Assembly: GCA_963920665.1 (NCBI GenBank)
Contig: OY987265.1
Location: forward strand, 20,217,001-20,281,000
Origin: Straminergon stramineum
Lineage: Eukaryota; Streptophyta; Bryopsida; Hypnales; Calliergonaceae
Length of the DNA: 64,000 nucleotides
Direction: 5' to 3'
The first letter of the stretch is position 1. Every line of letters begins with the position of its first letter. Positions 51,193-61,168 of this stretch are shown one piece after another. The translations under genes and the position numbers were made by a program. The notes under the pieces are model-generated. The model saw nothing but the letters and a program-made list of their open reading frames with translations, had not been told where the DNA came from and did not search any database.

Positions 51193-51749
51193 CCCTCCAA
51201 CCAAAAACACTACAACAAAACTAATTCTACTTCTTCATTGCTAACTTTGCAATCTCTCCAATATATATCAATCTTGGAGGTTGATGAACGTATTCTCATC
51301 CAATTTATTAGAGCTTCTCATGACATAACGACATCTACTCACTTGAACTCCAATAGACACTAACAACCCTTTTTTGCTCAACTGCCTCACAATCACCCTT
51401 ACAGTTCAAAATATCAATCCTACATTGAAAGAGGCCTCTATTTGGTGGCTTCTAATGTGCCTTCATTTGATCATCTATGAGTGCGGCGCAATCTACAATT
51501 AATAATTCTAAGGATTGTGTAATGGTAATTGAAATAAAATAATTGAATTGTTGGACGGACATAAAATCCTTAAATGTAGGCTTCTCAATTCAAATTTCAA
51601 ATCACTAAAATCCAATATAAAACAACCAAAATCTTTCTCTTCCGTCTCATTGTCATCTAGGTACTATGACAAAAAAAGCTTTTGGATTCCCCCATGTAGG
51701 CAAGCAATAACATTCACCAGGACTTTATAGATTGTATGTAGATTCAAGT
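51193..51749. promoter_or_regulatory. shared upstream region of the two divergent transposon genes
   Basis: The 557 bp between the two predicted start codons must contain both promoters unless more upstream exons exist. I see no unambiguous TATA pair. A 60-codon frame at 51548-51730 (+) has no domain and may be leader sequence. Confidence 0.4.
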
Positions 51750-54700
51750 ATGGACATGGCACTTGTCCGTGGTGACGGGTCTAATATTCCAATTTCATTT
51801 CCTTGTAGCGATGATGGTGTAGCATGCATATCTGCATTGATTCTCAGTATTAGGTTCAACTTGGAGTTGTCTTCTTTATAGGTGGAGGAAGAGATATTCA
51901 ATTCCGAGGGAGTTCAAGTCATATCTACTGTCATGCTACCGAAGATCAAGAATGACTCAGGAATCATGTGGAAGCTTTCCCCAGGCAGGTACCATACTTT
52001 CAGTACTCCAAGGGTCACTAGGTCAATGTCAACAGAAATTCTCACACCCGGATCTACAACCTCTACTGTTCAGATGTCTTGGGGAACTTGTATAAAGGTA
52101 GAGTCTCCAAGTTATAACCATATTGATCTTACAGAGTCTTCCGATGATGATGTTGTTGTTATCATTGATGAGAATCCCAAGCTCTCTACCATACTTGAAA
52201 AGTGTGAAGACACTCTATTCGATGTGGACAACATTGAGCATGATAGCACATTGCATCCTTCTGTTCATCAAAGGGAAACTAAATTTGTGAGCATCTTGGA
52301 GTGCCTTAGAGATATGCAGAGTCATCCATGTGCTCGGAATGAGTTGAAGTTTCTAAACCTCAACGCACTTCGTTGTGAATCTGTTTGACATCTTCCTCAA
52401 TCATTTAATGGGGATGTATTTTTTGAGTTACCTCCTCTTCCTTCTTCCTTTTCCCTTTCCGGAACTCGACCCAGCTCAAACTCTTCATCTTCTATAGGTT
52501 GACAACTAGAGGGCATGGACCGTAAGTTTGATGGACACAATTGGACACACACACACACCACTAATATTGCGAATGACTTTGGCCTAAAGTTCCGCTACTC
52601 ATTGTATGTAGGCCACCTTGTTTGTGAAAACAAAGCATGCCCTAGACTACGGCGCACCAGCAACAAAAATGAGACAGAGTGGGAGGGGTCATCACCTACC
52701 ATCTTTGTTGTGGGAAAACAATCACCAACAAAGTCTAATCTAATATGTCGGATTTGTAAGGAAGTTCCTTCATGCAAAGCTCAGTGTCCTTGTCGTATGT
52801 ATAGGGTCTTGAACTCTTTAGGTCTTCCTAGAGCTTGTATCCATGTTGGTATTCACAATCATCCTATGGGTAAAGGCATTTTTCGCGATTCTGTTGATCA
52901 AACATCTTTGATTAGTCAAGAAGTATCAAAGACACCAACTGCGACAAATTCAGCCATTCGACTTGCTGCTAGTAAGGAGTTTCTTGCATTTGAATTGTTT
53001 AGAGAGGAAGGATTACAAAGTGACCGAAAGCCCCTCCATGGAGAGGCCCTTGAAGCTGTCATGGAGAAATTCAAGATACTTAGTTCTCCGAGTATTCGAA
53101 ATACCATCTCAGGTTTCCGTCACAGTACGAATGGAGGACCCATTGACAACATTATCTCATTGAAAATGAGAAGTGCTTACCCTTTTATTCAAGATAGCGT
53201 TTTTCCAAGAGAAGGTAAAGAGAAGGTTTACCTTTTCAAGATGTCTGAGGAAGGTCCAGGAAGCAGAGTGGACTTGGTAAGGCGAATGCAACCTGGTGGA
53301 GACTTGTAAAACTCTTGGTGCATGTTTGATCATGTGAAGAGGGTGAAGGGATGGACATTGATGGCTGCCGATGTTTACGATCCTGAGTTTTGTCGAGTTC
53401 AAACTATCTGCGTCTACGACATGATGAATGAAGATGCTCGGTCACAAGAGCAAATGTGGAGATCCCTTAACTCCATTATGGCGCGCCATGGGATTTCTTC
53501 TCCAAATTTCAAGGGTTTTATGGCTGACAACACAATGGCCAACTGGCATGCTGTTCATGTGGTATATGGAAGTGGCAACAAGCAAGAGCCAATGCAAGAT
53601 CGGGAGCGCTCCTGTCTACTTCATTGGACAACATCGTTGAATAGACACACTGAGAAGCTCATTCGTGTAGAGTTCCAAGAAACTCACAAGATGCTTTGTA
53701 AACAATACAAAGATGCAAAGTCGATGACGGAAGTGGAAGAAAGATATTTAGGAATCAAAGGTTGGTGGCTCTCTTCAAGAGCTGCATTAGAGGACCCTCT
53801 TTGAGAATTAGATGATTGGTTGGGTTTCTGGCACTTCTGATATCGACAATGGGGTGGATTTCTTGAATTGGTAAGGCATATGCCTCCTCAAATTTCTATT
53901 TCCCTTTTCAATTGGCCTAATTTATATTCACTTGCAAGTTCTTTTAATGTCCAAAATATATGTGTTTTCTATTTTTTTGTTTTCCTTCACATGTACAGAA
54001 TTTGCACAAATTTGAGCTAAATACTCAAACTTCATAGTACTAAAATTAGACTTTGGGAACTAAGAAAGCCTTACCGCACCTCTCAAAATTGTTGTTGTTG
54101 GTGTAGAACTTGAACTTAGAGGAGCTGGCTGAAATGCCTTCATACAACTTGGTAGAGACAGTTCACAACAAGTGGTTGCAAATGTCTGGGAAGAGGGGAA
54201 CTTGCTTATATGTCGCCACCACGGATGACATGATGCATGCTATTCAACAATCAACAAATTATTGGGCATACCTCCAAGGGTATGCATCCGGCACAGGTCC
54301 CCACTTGGATGAACTTCGCCTTCGAGCTGCAAGACGAACCAAAAATCCAGCACAATTTGTCGAGGCTATCGCCAAATTACCAAGTGCTCACCTATTCATT
54401 ACGCGTGTTCCCCATTTAGAAGGTGAAGAAGTCTTTGGATCCTGAAAGCGCAAACTAAATCTACCACCTGGGTCAGATGGTGACTCTCATCGCCACGATA
54501 CAGTGAACTTCTCTACACCAAAAGTTTAGACTCGGTCAGTAAGAGCACGTACAAAAGCAGGCGCATCAACACCAATGCCAATGTTGATACAAGAAGCAGA
54601 ACCAAGTACAATACGCCCTCACGCTACTAAGGTACTTGAAACAAATTGCAACCCTTCTCTGTGGCACATTGCTAGGTGTATGAAGGAAGGAAAGACTTGT

Positions 54701-55306
54701 CACGGAGTTCAAGTTGGAATGAAGAAGAAATGTGGGGCCAAGATAAACAAGGCAAACAAGAGTGGAACAACAGCACCTACCTACAACGGCCGCATGACAA
54801 AATATGGAACCAAGGCCATTATAAACTTTGATTTCTGGTTTTGCTCAAACGACCTCATGCGTTGCGTAGGAGGCTCTAAGGTGAAGTGGGTTCATGACTG
54901 GCCTCCTCTTCCAAATGTTTGGCCTATTGCATGTGGGACACATCTCACCAAATCAGAGATCCTTTCTTTAGAGGAAGCGGGTTTCCAATTGCAAACTAAG
55001 AATATAGATGAACCATCGCTCCACCTCTTTAATGAAGAGAGTACAGGGAGAGGTCTGTCCCTCCTTCACTCGAAGCAACTAGATAGCAATCTATAACCAT
55101 CTAACGGTGACATGCACCCCACGAAGCGATTGGGAAGGACCATCCGGCGAAACCCTAATGCGCCTACAGTTGACCACCGCAACAAATGGGAGACTGCACG
55201 AAACTTAAAAGCTGTCATTCAATCTGTAGTTGTTATTCCATACCCTGGTTATGGTAGAGTGATTTCTCTAATATCTGGTATCTTACCCTACCAAAAGGTC
55301 TATTGA
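51750..55306 (+). pseudogene. Mutator-like transposase with WRKY/GCM1-type zinc finger, decayed
   Basis: Two exons (51750-53870 and 54107-55306, GT-AG intron, phase 0) give one frame of about 1,106 codons with no frameshift but nine in-frame stops: 51879 TAG, 52386 TGA, 52500 TGA, 53307 TAA, 53802 TGA, 53838 TGA, 54443 TGA, 54527 TAG, 55094 TAA (first base given). An acidic N-terminal part has IDLTESSDDDVVVIID. From ~52600 LVCENKACPRL (C-x4-C) and later GIHNHPM (H-x-H) resemble a WRKY/GCM1 zinc finger. The catalytic core has ADVYDPEF (first D, ~53368), GFMADNTMANW (second D, ~53527) and, after the intron, NLVETVHNKW (~54140), like the Mutator E region. A conserved-looking C-terminal domain (FDFWFCSNDLM, WPPLPNVWPIACG) is unassigned. 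It would have mobilised the surrounding element. The start is the first ATG in frame; upstream exons cannot be excluded. Confidence 0.78.
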
Positions 55307-56339
55307 ATCACAATTTCGGACTTCCCTGCTTGTACCTGAGAAGACTTCATCACCATGAGTACAGTTGCACTTGGTAGTAGGAAATCATGGGTAAATTGCA
55401 AGCATTTGTATTATGTCTTTAGGTTCATTTGTAAGGCAAACTCTAAGGACAACAAGTATATACATGCACCAAGTCTGAGCTTTGATGAAGTGAAGCTACT
55501 TCTTGTAGGTAGCAATCTATAAGATATTATATATCTGCCTTGTAGTAGATAGTAAAACCACTTATGTTTAAAGGTGGATATAGAATTGTCAATTGGAGTA
55601 GTTGCAAAATATCCCTAATCCTAATTAGATTGAGGTGGAAATAGTTCATGACAACCCAAGGACCACTCAAATCATATGTGAAATCATAAACATCAAAAAA
55701 AGTATATAAGAAAGAGGTTGAATTCAACCAAACAACAGTATAGGATGAAATGTTACAATTCTACAAATGAATGATGAAGGTGCTCCTCAGTTTCAAGGAG
55801 TACTTCACCAATAACCATATCCCAACAACATTATACGATTGATTATTAAATATCTCCAAATAAACCTTCAAAGTGCTCTTTGGTTCTAAAGAACACTAAA
55901 CCAACCTCAAATTATTTAACAAAGTTTTGAAATAAACAATGCAAATTGTAATAATTTTTGTAAATTAATATTTTGGGAAAAATGAAAAAATGAAAAAGGC
56001 ATTTTTTAGGAAATGTACTACAATAGTAGAGTGTGAAAAAAAGTCATTTTTGGATGGATGATGGATGGATGATTTGGATGAAGTTCATTTATACATAAGA
56101 TCTATAGTTGTGAAATCATCTTGTTGCAAGAAATGCTAGTCCTTCATTGATGCCCTTCATACATCATTTGATTGCAAATTGATTATTTTGAATAAAACTT
56201 ATGCAAAAAAACTTTATAAATTTTTCTATTCTTCATTTCTAACATTACTAAATTTCAGTCTAACAAGCCTATTTATTACTCTGACATGTCTATTTTTAAT
56301 AAATATCCTCATAGTGAGTGCTCAAATCTAATCTTTTGT
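55307..56339. other. right non-coding part of the 13.1-kb transposon
   Basis: No exons are seen. GGATGGATGAT-type short repeats near 56054-56080 resemble GATGAATGGTGATGAATGG-type repeats near the left end (about 43731-43775). Confidence 0.45.
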
Positions 56340-56378
56340 TGCTCAACGCTCAACACTCATCGCTCCCCACTCATATTC
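56340..56378. repeat. right subterminal repeat block
   Basis: The inverted counterpart of 43584-43630: GCTCAACGCTCAACACTCAT, then CGCTCCCC and CTCATATT. It supports the transposon boundaries independently of the outermost TIR. Confidence 0.65.
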
Positions 56379-56712
56379 TAGCGTCGTTGTGGCCACATTA
56401 GACTACTACTACAATCTTATTGTAGTGCAATTCCCATGTTCCTTGTAGTCCGAGAACTTGGAGTCCTCCACGGGCTTGAAATATCCTCTAATGAATGGAT
56501 TAAATGAAATTTAGAAATATTCCATATACTTTTAGGAATAGACATTTAAAGCACATATTGCCAAAATCTTCAAATCAAATTAAATTTTAAAATTGCTTTA
56601 TGATGTATATTTATATAATTCTTATATTAATTATTATTATTAATAGATTTTATCCCTATCATTCAATGAGTGTTGACATTCTATCTAAAATCTAAATTTT
56701 GAATGTTTTAAT

Positions 56713-57535
56713 GGGTGATTGCAAGAAATATTTTTCTTATTTTTTGTTCCCTTCACCTTAGACAAGTGTTTTTTTGCTGATAACTTTTTCTTTGTCAATT
56801 TCATGTGAAATTTGAAAGGAAGGTACTTATGGTAGTTGTAGACATTGATTATTTTTATCAATTTAAAAAAAATAGTAAACTACTTTTAAACAATCTCCAA
56901 TTGAATGTCTATTTTTGTCATTTGGGGGATTTTCAATACTATCTTCAATCCCAAAATGAGATATGAGAACTTCTACTAAAGTTACACAAGACCATGAAGA
57001 GATTTTCTAAAAATAATAAAGTCTTCATCTTCCACATACACTTAAAGTGCACTATTTTTGTAAAAGTATAGAGGATGCAATTTTTTTTTCCAAAGATGCA
57101 AATAGTTGAAAAGGAGCACCTTCAAGTTAAGAAAAATATCTAATTTTTATTGAATTTTATTGAATTTTTTAACTATTTTCTAAAAATCAAATATCATGGT
57201 ATCCATTTTTGTGGCATTTAATACTCATTTCTTGTGTAGAACTTTTAGAAATAAATTTTTCTAGGCCAGAAATTTTTCACACAAATTGTTTTGAATGTTT
57301 TACAAATTATCCATATTTTCTTTTATTTAAAAAAATTATTCAGAAAGTCATAATATTCATTCAATTAGGGAGTTTTGAGACAATTAAAGGGGTAGGAATT
57401 TTTTTCAACAACTTTCTGTTATTTTATTTTAGTAGATAGTAGATGCATATTGATTATAGATTATTTTTGGTATGCTAAATAAAATTAATATATTTGTTTT
57501 ACTTGTAGGCTTCTAGCTAAATATTAAAATGAAGC
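56713..57535. other. AT-rich DNA with one orphan element end
   Basis: GGGTGATTGCAAGAAATATT at about 56715 matches the termini of the elements at 2867 and 9665, but I see no complementary end nearby. It may be a truncated relative. The 76-codon frame at 57209-57439 has no domain. Confidence 0.4.
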
Positions 57536-57539
57536 ATTA

Positions 57540-58023
57540 AGGGTAGTCACAGTTCCTTCATCCTCTACATTTTCCGTGGAGAAATGGAAGATCGACCGGT
57601 GAATGGGGAGCCAATGCGGTTCATTCTGAGGTGGAGGAACTGTGACACCCCTTTTTCGTCATACAAGGGTGGAGAAATGGAGGACTAAGAATATTTTACC
57701 TCGGAAAGGGATGCTGGTTACTTTGCTAATTTCCGGGGTCCAAGCACATGACTTGACAGGCTGCAGTTCAGAATAAAGTATGCTTCAATCGGAGGTGAAA
57801 ATGGCAATTGCGGAATGGAACTACAATGCCAAAAGGAATCTTTTTGTTGGAAGAAATTTTGTACGCGTCCATTCTTCTACTCTGGAGGAGAAGAATGGAC
57901 GCATACAAAATTTCTTTCAACAAAAAGATTCCTTTTCACAACGCATGGAGGTAGCCAACTGCTAACAGGCACATCCCCATTCTCCACAGAAAATGTAGAG
58001 GATGGAGGAACTGTGACTACCCC
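57540..58023. mobile_element. 484-bp TIR element with internal hairpin, TA duplication
   Basis: The left end GGGTAGTCACAGTTCCTTCA and the complementary right end GGGTAGTCACAGTTCCTCCA continue matching through the CTCTACATTTTC region. TA lies outside both ends (57538-57539, 58024-58025). A partial third copy of the terminus (GAGGAACTGTGACACCCC, about 57634-57651) makes the left quarter look like a small element of its own. A long hairpin is at 57831-57936. The frames across it are not genes. Confidence 0.78.
57831..57936. repeat. 48-bp stem hairpin
   Basis: Arms 57831-57878 and 57889-57936 are complementary at 46 of 48 positions around a 10-base loop. The stem begins AAAAGGAATCTTTTTGTTG. If transcribed it would give a near-perfect duplex of the kind processed to small RNAs, but nothing shows that it is transcribed. 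Confidence 0.88.
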
Positions 58024-58146
58024 TATTATTGCATACTATATATTATCAGTGCTTCTTGTTGAGAATGTTCCTTAAGAATTAAAAATAAATTTTCATACAA
58101 AAAATATTCTAAGAAAAAAATCAAATTGTCTTTTTGAAAAAAAACT

Positions 58147-58345
58147 CACCTTCATTGTTGAATTTCTTTTTCTAATGCCTAACTTCTTCTCTTTTTGAAG
58201 AAGAATTGATAAAAGCTTCAAGAGTCACAATGTGGTAACAACAACCTCACCTTCATTGTCAAATTTTTTTTCCAATAATCAACTTCTTCTTCTTTGAGAA
58301 AGAAATTATAAAAGCTTCAAGGATCACAATGTGGTACTACAACTT
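58147..58345. repeat. two-unit ~105-bp tandem duplication
   Basis: Both units run from CTCACCTTCATTGT through a CAACTTCTTC/CTAACTTCTTC segment to ATAAAAGCTTCAAG and TCACAATGTGGTA. They start at about 58147 and 58249. No coding role. Confidence 0.75.
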
Positions 58346-58699
58346 GTCACTCCTATATCTTTCAATATTTTTTGTCGTTCGCTAATATATATGCATCCTA
58401 CAAAGAACTTCACTCAATGCAACATATCAAAATGAAAAAGACACCAATCAAGAAACACTTAAAATCCACTAAGATTCAAGGTTCAAAAGAGATCTACAAT
58501 TCTTCATCAAAAAAATTTGAAATTCCTATCATACATTTTAACACACTTTAGACTTGCAGTTTAGGTAAATGCATCTAAATAGATGTACACTTCAGATCAC
58601 AATACTGTAAACCCCAACTCCATTCCAATAACAATACTTCTAAGTACACACAAAACAAAAAGATCATGCAAACAACATATCAATCATTCTTCATCTTAA

Positions 58700-58915
58700 G
58701 TTCACCTTCAAAGCTTCAAGAGCTTCCTCGACGCATCACAATATAATAAGCATGTCCCAACAGCTGAAGATAACGGATCCAGATCCAATCCACCAAGCCA
58801 GCTCGTTCAAAGTTTCAAGAGCTCCAAGCATCACAATGTAGTAAACACGTCCCATCACAAAAAATGGCTGCAGATAACGGATTCAGATCCATCTACGAAG
58901 CCATCCCGTTCTCAC
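58700..58915. repeat. two-unit ~110-bp tandem duplication
   Basis: Units starting near 58708 and 58815 share TTCAAGAGCT, GCATCACAAT, GTCCCA, GATAACGGAT and CAGATCCA. The second unit has an insertion AAAAAATGGCTG. It lies at the start of a GC-richer segment (58680-60330). Confidence 0.7.
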
Positions 58916-59782
58916 GCCTTTTCAGAGTCTGTTGCAAGCGACGTTGCAAGCTAACAAGCGCGCAGCCCCGCACCTAGATTAATATCACAAATCCAACCGC
59001 AACTAAACCCGAAGTCTTCAAAACAGACTTAGCTAGATCCGCAATAACCCGAACACAAATCCAGCCAGTATCACCGTCGATCGAAGAGCTTCCAGTACTG
59101 AGAATCCAAACCGAAACGCCGTTAAATATAAAAAAGAATCGTCTCGTCGATCCAGTACAGACGCTGAAAATGCAAAACCAAAACCTTGTGTGCTGGAATG
59201 ACAAAAAGCTGAATCCTCACACTGTGCAGTAATGACCATAAGCTGCTTGATTCTTCACTGTACCGATCGTGTCGCACCGGCATCGTCCCAGGACCCAGAT
59301 CGAGTTGCAACTAAGCTTAGGCAATGGAAATGGCCACTTGAAACTGCTAAATAGACCCCGCCAGCCAGTCAGTCAGCCAAGGATCAACGATCAGCAAGTA
59401 CGCCCCCATTGCCAGGCAAGAGCTCATTCCTGACAAATCTGCTACAAAGGCTCGGAGCGCCAACTGAAAGATGCATGCGGAGCAGCCATACCCATATTCA
59501 GGGGGAATGCATCGAATCGATCTACCGGATACCCAACTATCTTGATTGCTCAGACCACCTCACCGTCCGGCGGATCGGATGACTCAATTATACTATCTTT
59601 CAAATTTCATTTATGTCCGATTTTAATTTTTTGAAGTATAAATTTATGCTATCCCGCAATAGTACTCCTTATTAAGTTATTTTAGTATCCCGTTTTAGCA
59701 GTGGGGCGGAGTCTTGTTGACTCCCCCCATACAATAGAATAATGTCCCGGCTGTCAAGGCGCGCAGATCACACCGAACGCAG

Positions 59783-59815
59783 GCCAATCGTCGACTCCCG
59801 AGTTTGGTATAAATA
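59783..59815 (+). promoter_or_regulatory. CCAAT plus TATA promoter candidate
   Basis: GGCCAATCG is followed 20 bases later by GGTATAAATAGAC, a near-ideal plant TATA box, in a GC-richer neighbourhood. Transcription would start near 59840. The first downstream ATG (59850) opens only a 23-codon frame. A 91-codon frame at 59970-60245 has no recognisable domain. It may drive a non-coding or unrecognised short-protein transcript. Confidence 0.45.
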
Positions 59816-60882
59816 GACTTTTGGGGGGTACTGGCGCATCTCCGTTTGGGATGGTGAACCATATTTTCGGACGACCAAGCTGGATGAAGATGGAAGGTTT
59901 GGAAAGAGTAGGACCATTATAAGTAAACCTGGGGTTGGGGAGAAGAGTCAGCGCATTAAACAGTGCTGTGTGGACAAGGCCACATGGCCAGATGAGCTAC
60001 TTGCGGTAGAAGACGGACGGACGGATCCAAGTTCAGTCACCGCCCACTGCTGCTTTTTCCGTTACAAGCGTGGCTTAATTTGGGAAGCACTGTTCACAGT
60101 TGCGGTTGAACGGGTCGAGTTCATGGCTGGATTAGGCAAGTCTCGATTCGACCTGCCGATTGGAGGACTTATTATTATTACTGTGTCGAAGGATCAAGGA
60201 TGCATTGTGTTTCGTGTTTGTTTTACAGACACAAATCGGAAATGAAAGAGATGTCGTTGGAAGGATGAATTGCAGCAGTGATAAGTTACAGTCCCACAGG
60301 CGAAGGAAGTGACTGCCTAGCATGGAGGGGCAAGCAAGCCAAAAAACTCGAAGTAAATTTTACTGAGCTTTAAGAGCAAGGATGCATTGTTGGAAGGGTG
60401 ACCGTGCCCCTTCGCTACAGGATGGCTCGCATAACGAGAATTTGCGTTGAGAAGTATGCACATGGGGTGCAGAAATGCGTGCAGATTTATTATATACTCT
60501 GGGTCACAGTACTGGTCCAGTTGACATATTTGTGGGTAGGCAAGTACGTTTTAGTACTTTAGCATTGCTGCTATATTAACCCCTACGTGCTATACCAAAA
60601 GTTAATAGAATCAATTTTCTAGAAATCATAAAGAGCTAAGTGTATCCCCCCAATATAGAACCCTGCAATTCATAATACCATAAGTGATTCGGCACCTCAC
60701 AGTACTGTGGACATAAGTTAATTTTGGCATTTTTTTTTTTTTACACAAATAAAGGTAATTTGGGCATTTGGACAATTCAACAGCTTGATTCGATTTTCTT
60801 GGCTTTTGGCATGCTACTCTTCCTAATTTTTCAACAGGCTTTGATGAAATGATTTGTTTTTCTCTTTTCATACGTGACATTA

Positions 60883-61166
60883 GAGGAGATCTGGTCAAAT
60901 AGAGGGCTGTGAGTTCCCAGCAACGGGGAACTACGTCACCACAGAGTGCTGATGTGGTCGGGAGGCGGCCATGTCACTTTTTTTTTTTTTGAAAAATAAA
61001 TTTTTTTGTCGACTTTTCTGTCAATTTCAAGACCAACCTTTTTTTCTTCACAAAAAAAATTTTCAAAAATTTATGATGGCTGACTACTGTCAACGTGCCC
61101 TCACTGCTGGGGAACAGCTATGGACGAACAGGCCTGGAACAGCCTTCTTTTTGGCCAGATCTCCTC
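60883..61166. mobile_element. 284-bp MITE sharing termini with the 13.1-kb transposon
   Basis: The left end is GAGGAGATCTGGTCAAATAG and the complementary right end is GAGGAGATCTGGCCAAAAAG. TA lies outside both ends (60881-60882, 61167-61168). Just inside the left end AGAGGGCTGT parallels AGAGGGCCGT of the large element at almost the same distance. The interior has T- and A-runs and no gene. Confidence 0.82.
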
Positions 61167-61168
61167 TA

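Larger units (their letters stand above)
43382..56488. mobile_element. 13.1-kb TIR transposon with methyltransferase and transposase genes
   Basis: The left terminus GAGGAGATTTCAAGCCCGTA and the complementary right terminus GAGGATATTTCAAGCCCGTG match at 22 of the first 24 bases. TA lies directly outside both ends (43380-43381, 56489-56490). Inside each end is a second matching block with AATATGAG, GGGAGC and tandem TGAGCGT-like 7-mers (43584-43630 and, inverted, 56340-56378), which resemble transposase-binding subterminal repeats. The cargo is a pair of divergent genes, 51192 down to 44363 and 51750 up to 55306, about 560 bp apart. The transposase is Mutator-like, yet no 9-bp duplication is visible. 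Both genes have premature stops, so this copy is not autonomous now. Confidence 0.82.

Noticed and set aside
51847..51881. A short intron removing the stop at 51879
   Set aside because: GT at 51847 and AG at 51881 would give a 35-bp intron, below the usual plant minimum of about 60-70 bp.
51750..55306. A reassigned stop code, or RNA editing, restoring the transposase frame
   Set aside because: U-to-C editing that removes stops is known in organelles of some seed-free plants, not nuclear transcripts, and the F-box gene here uses the standard code without internal stops. Pseudogene decay is simpler.
57780..58075. Two overlapping frames in the 484-bp element as genes
   Set aside because: Both run through the two arms of the hairpin, so their length is a product of the repeat.
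58974..59310. Three overlapping minus-strand frames of 62-76 codons
   Set aside because: They overlap in different frames with no domain or splice pattern; the GC-richer composition alone explains longer frames.
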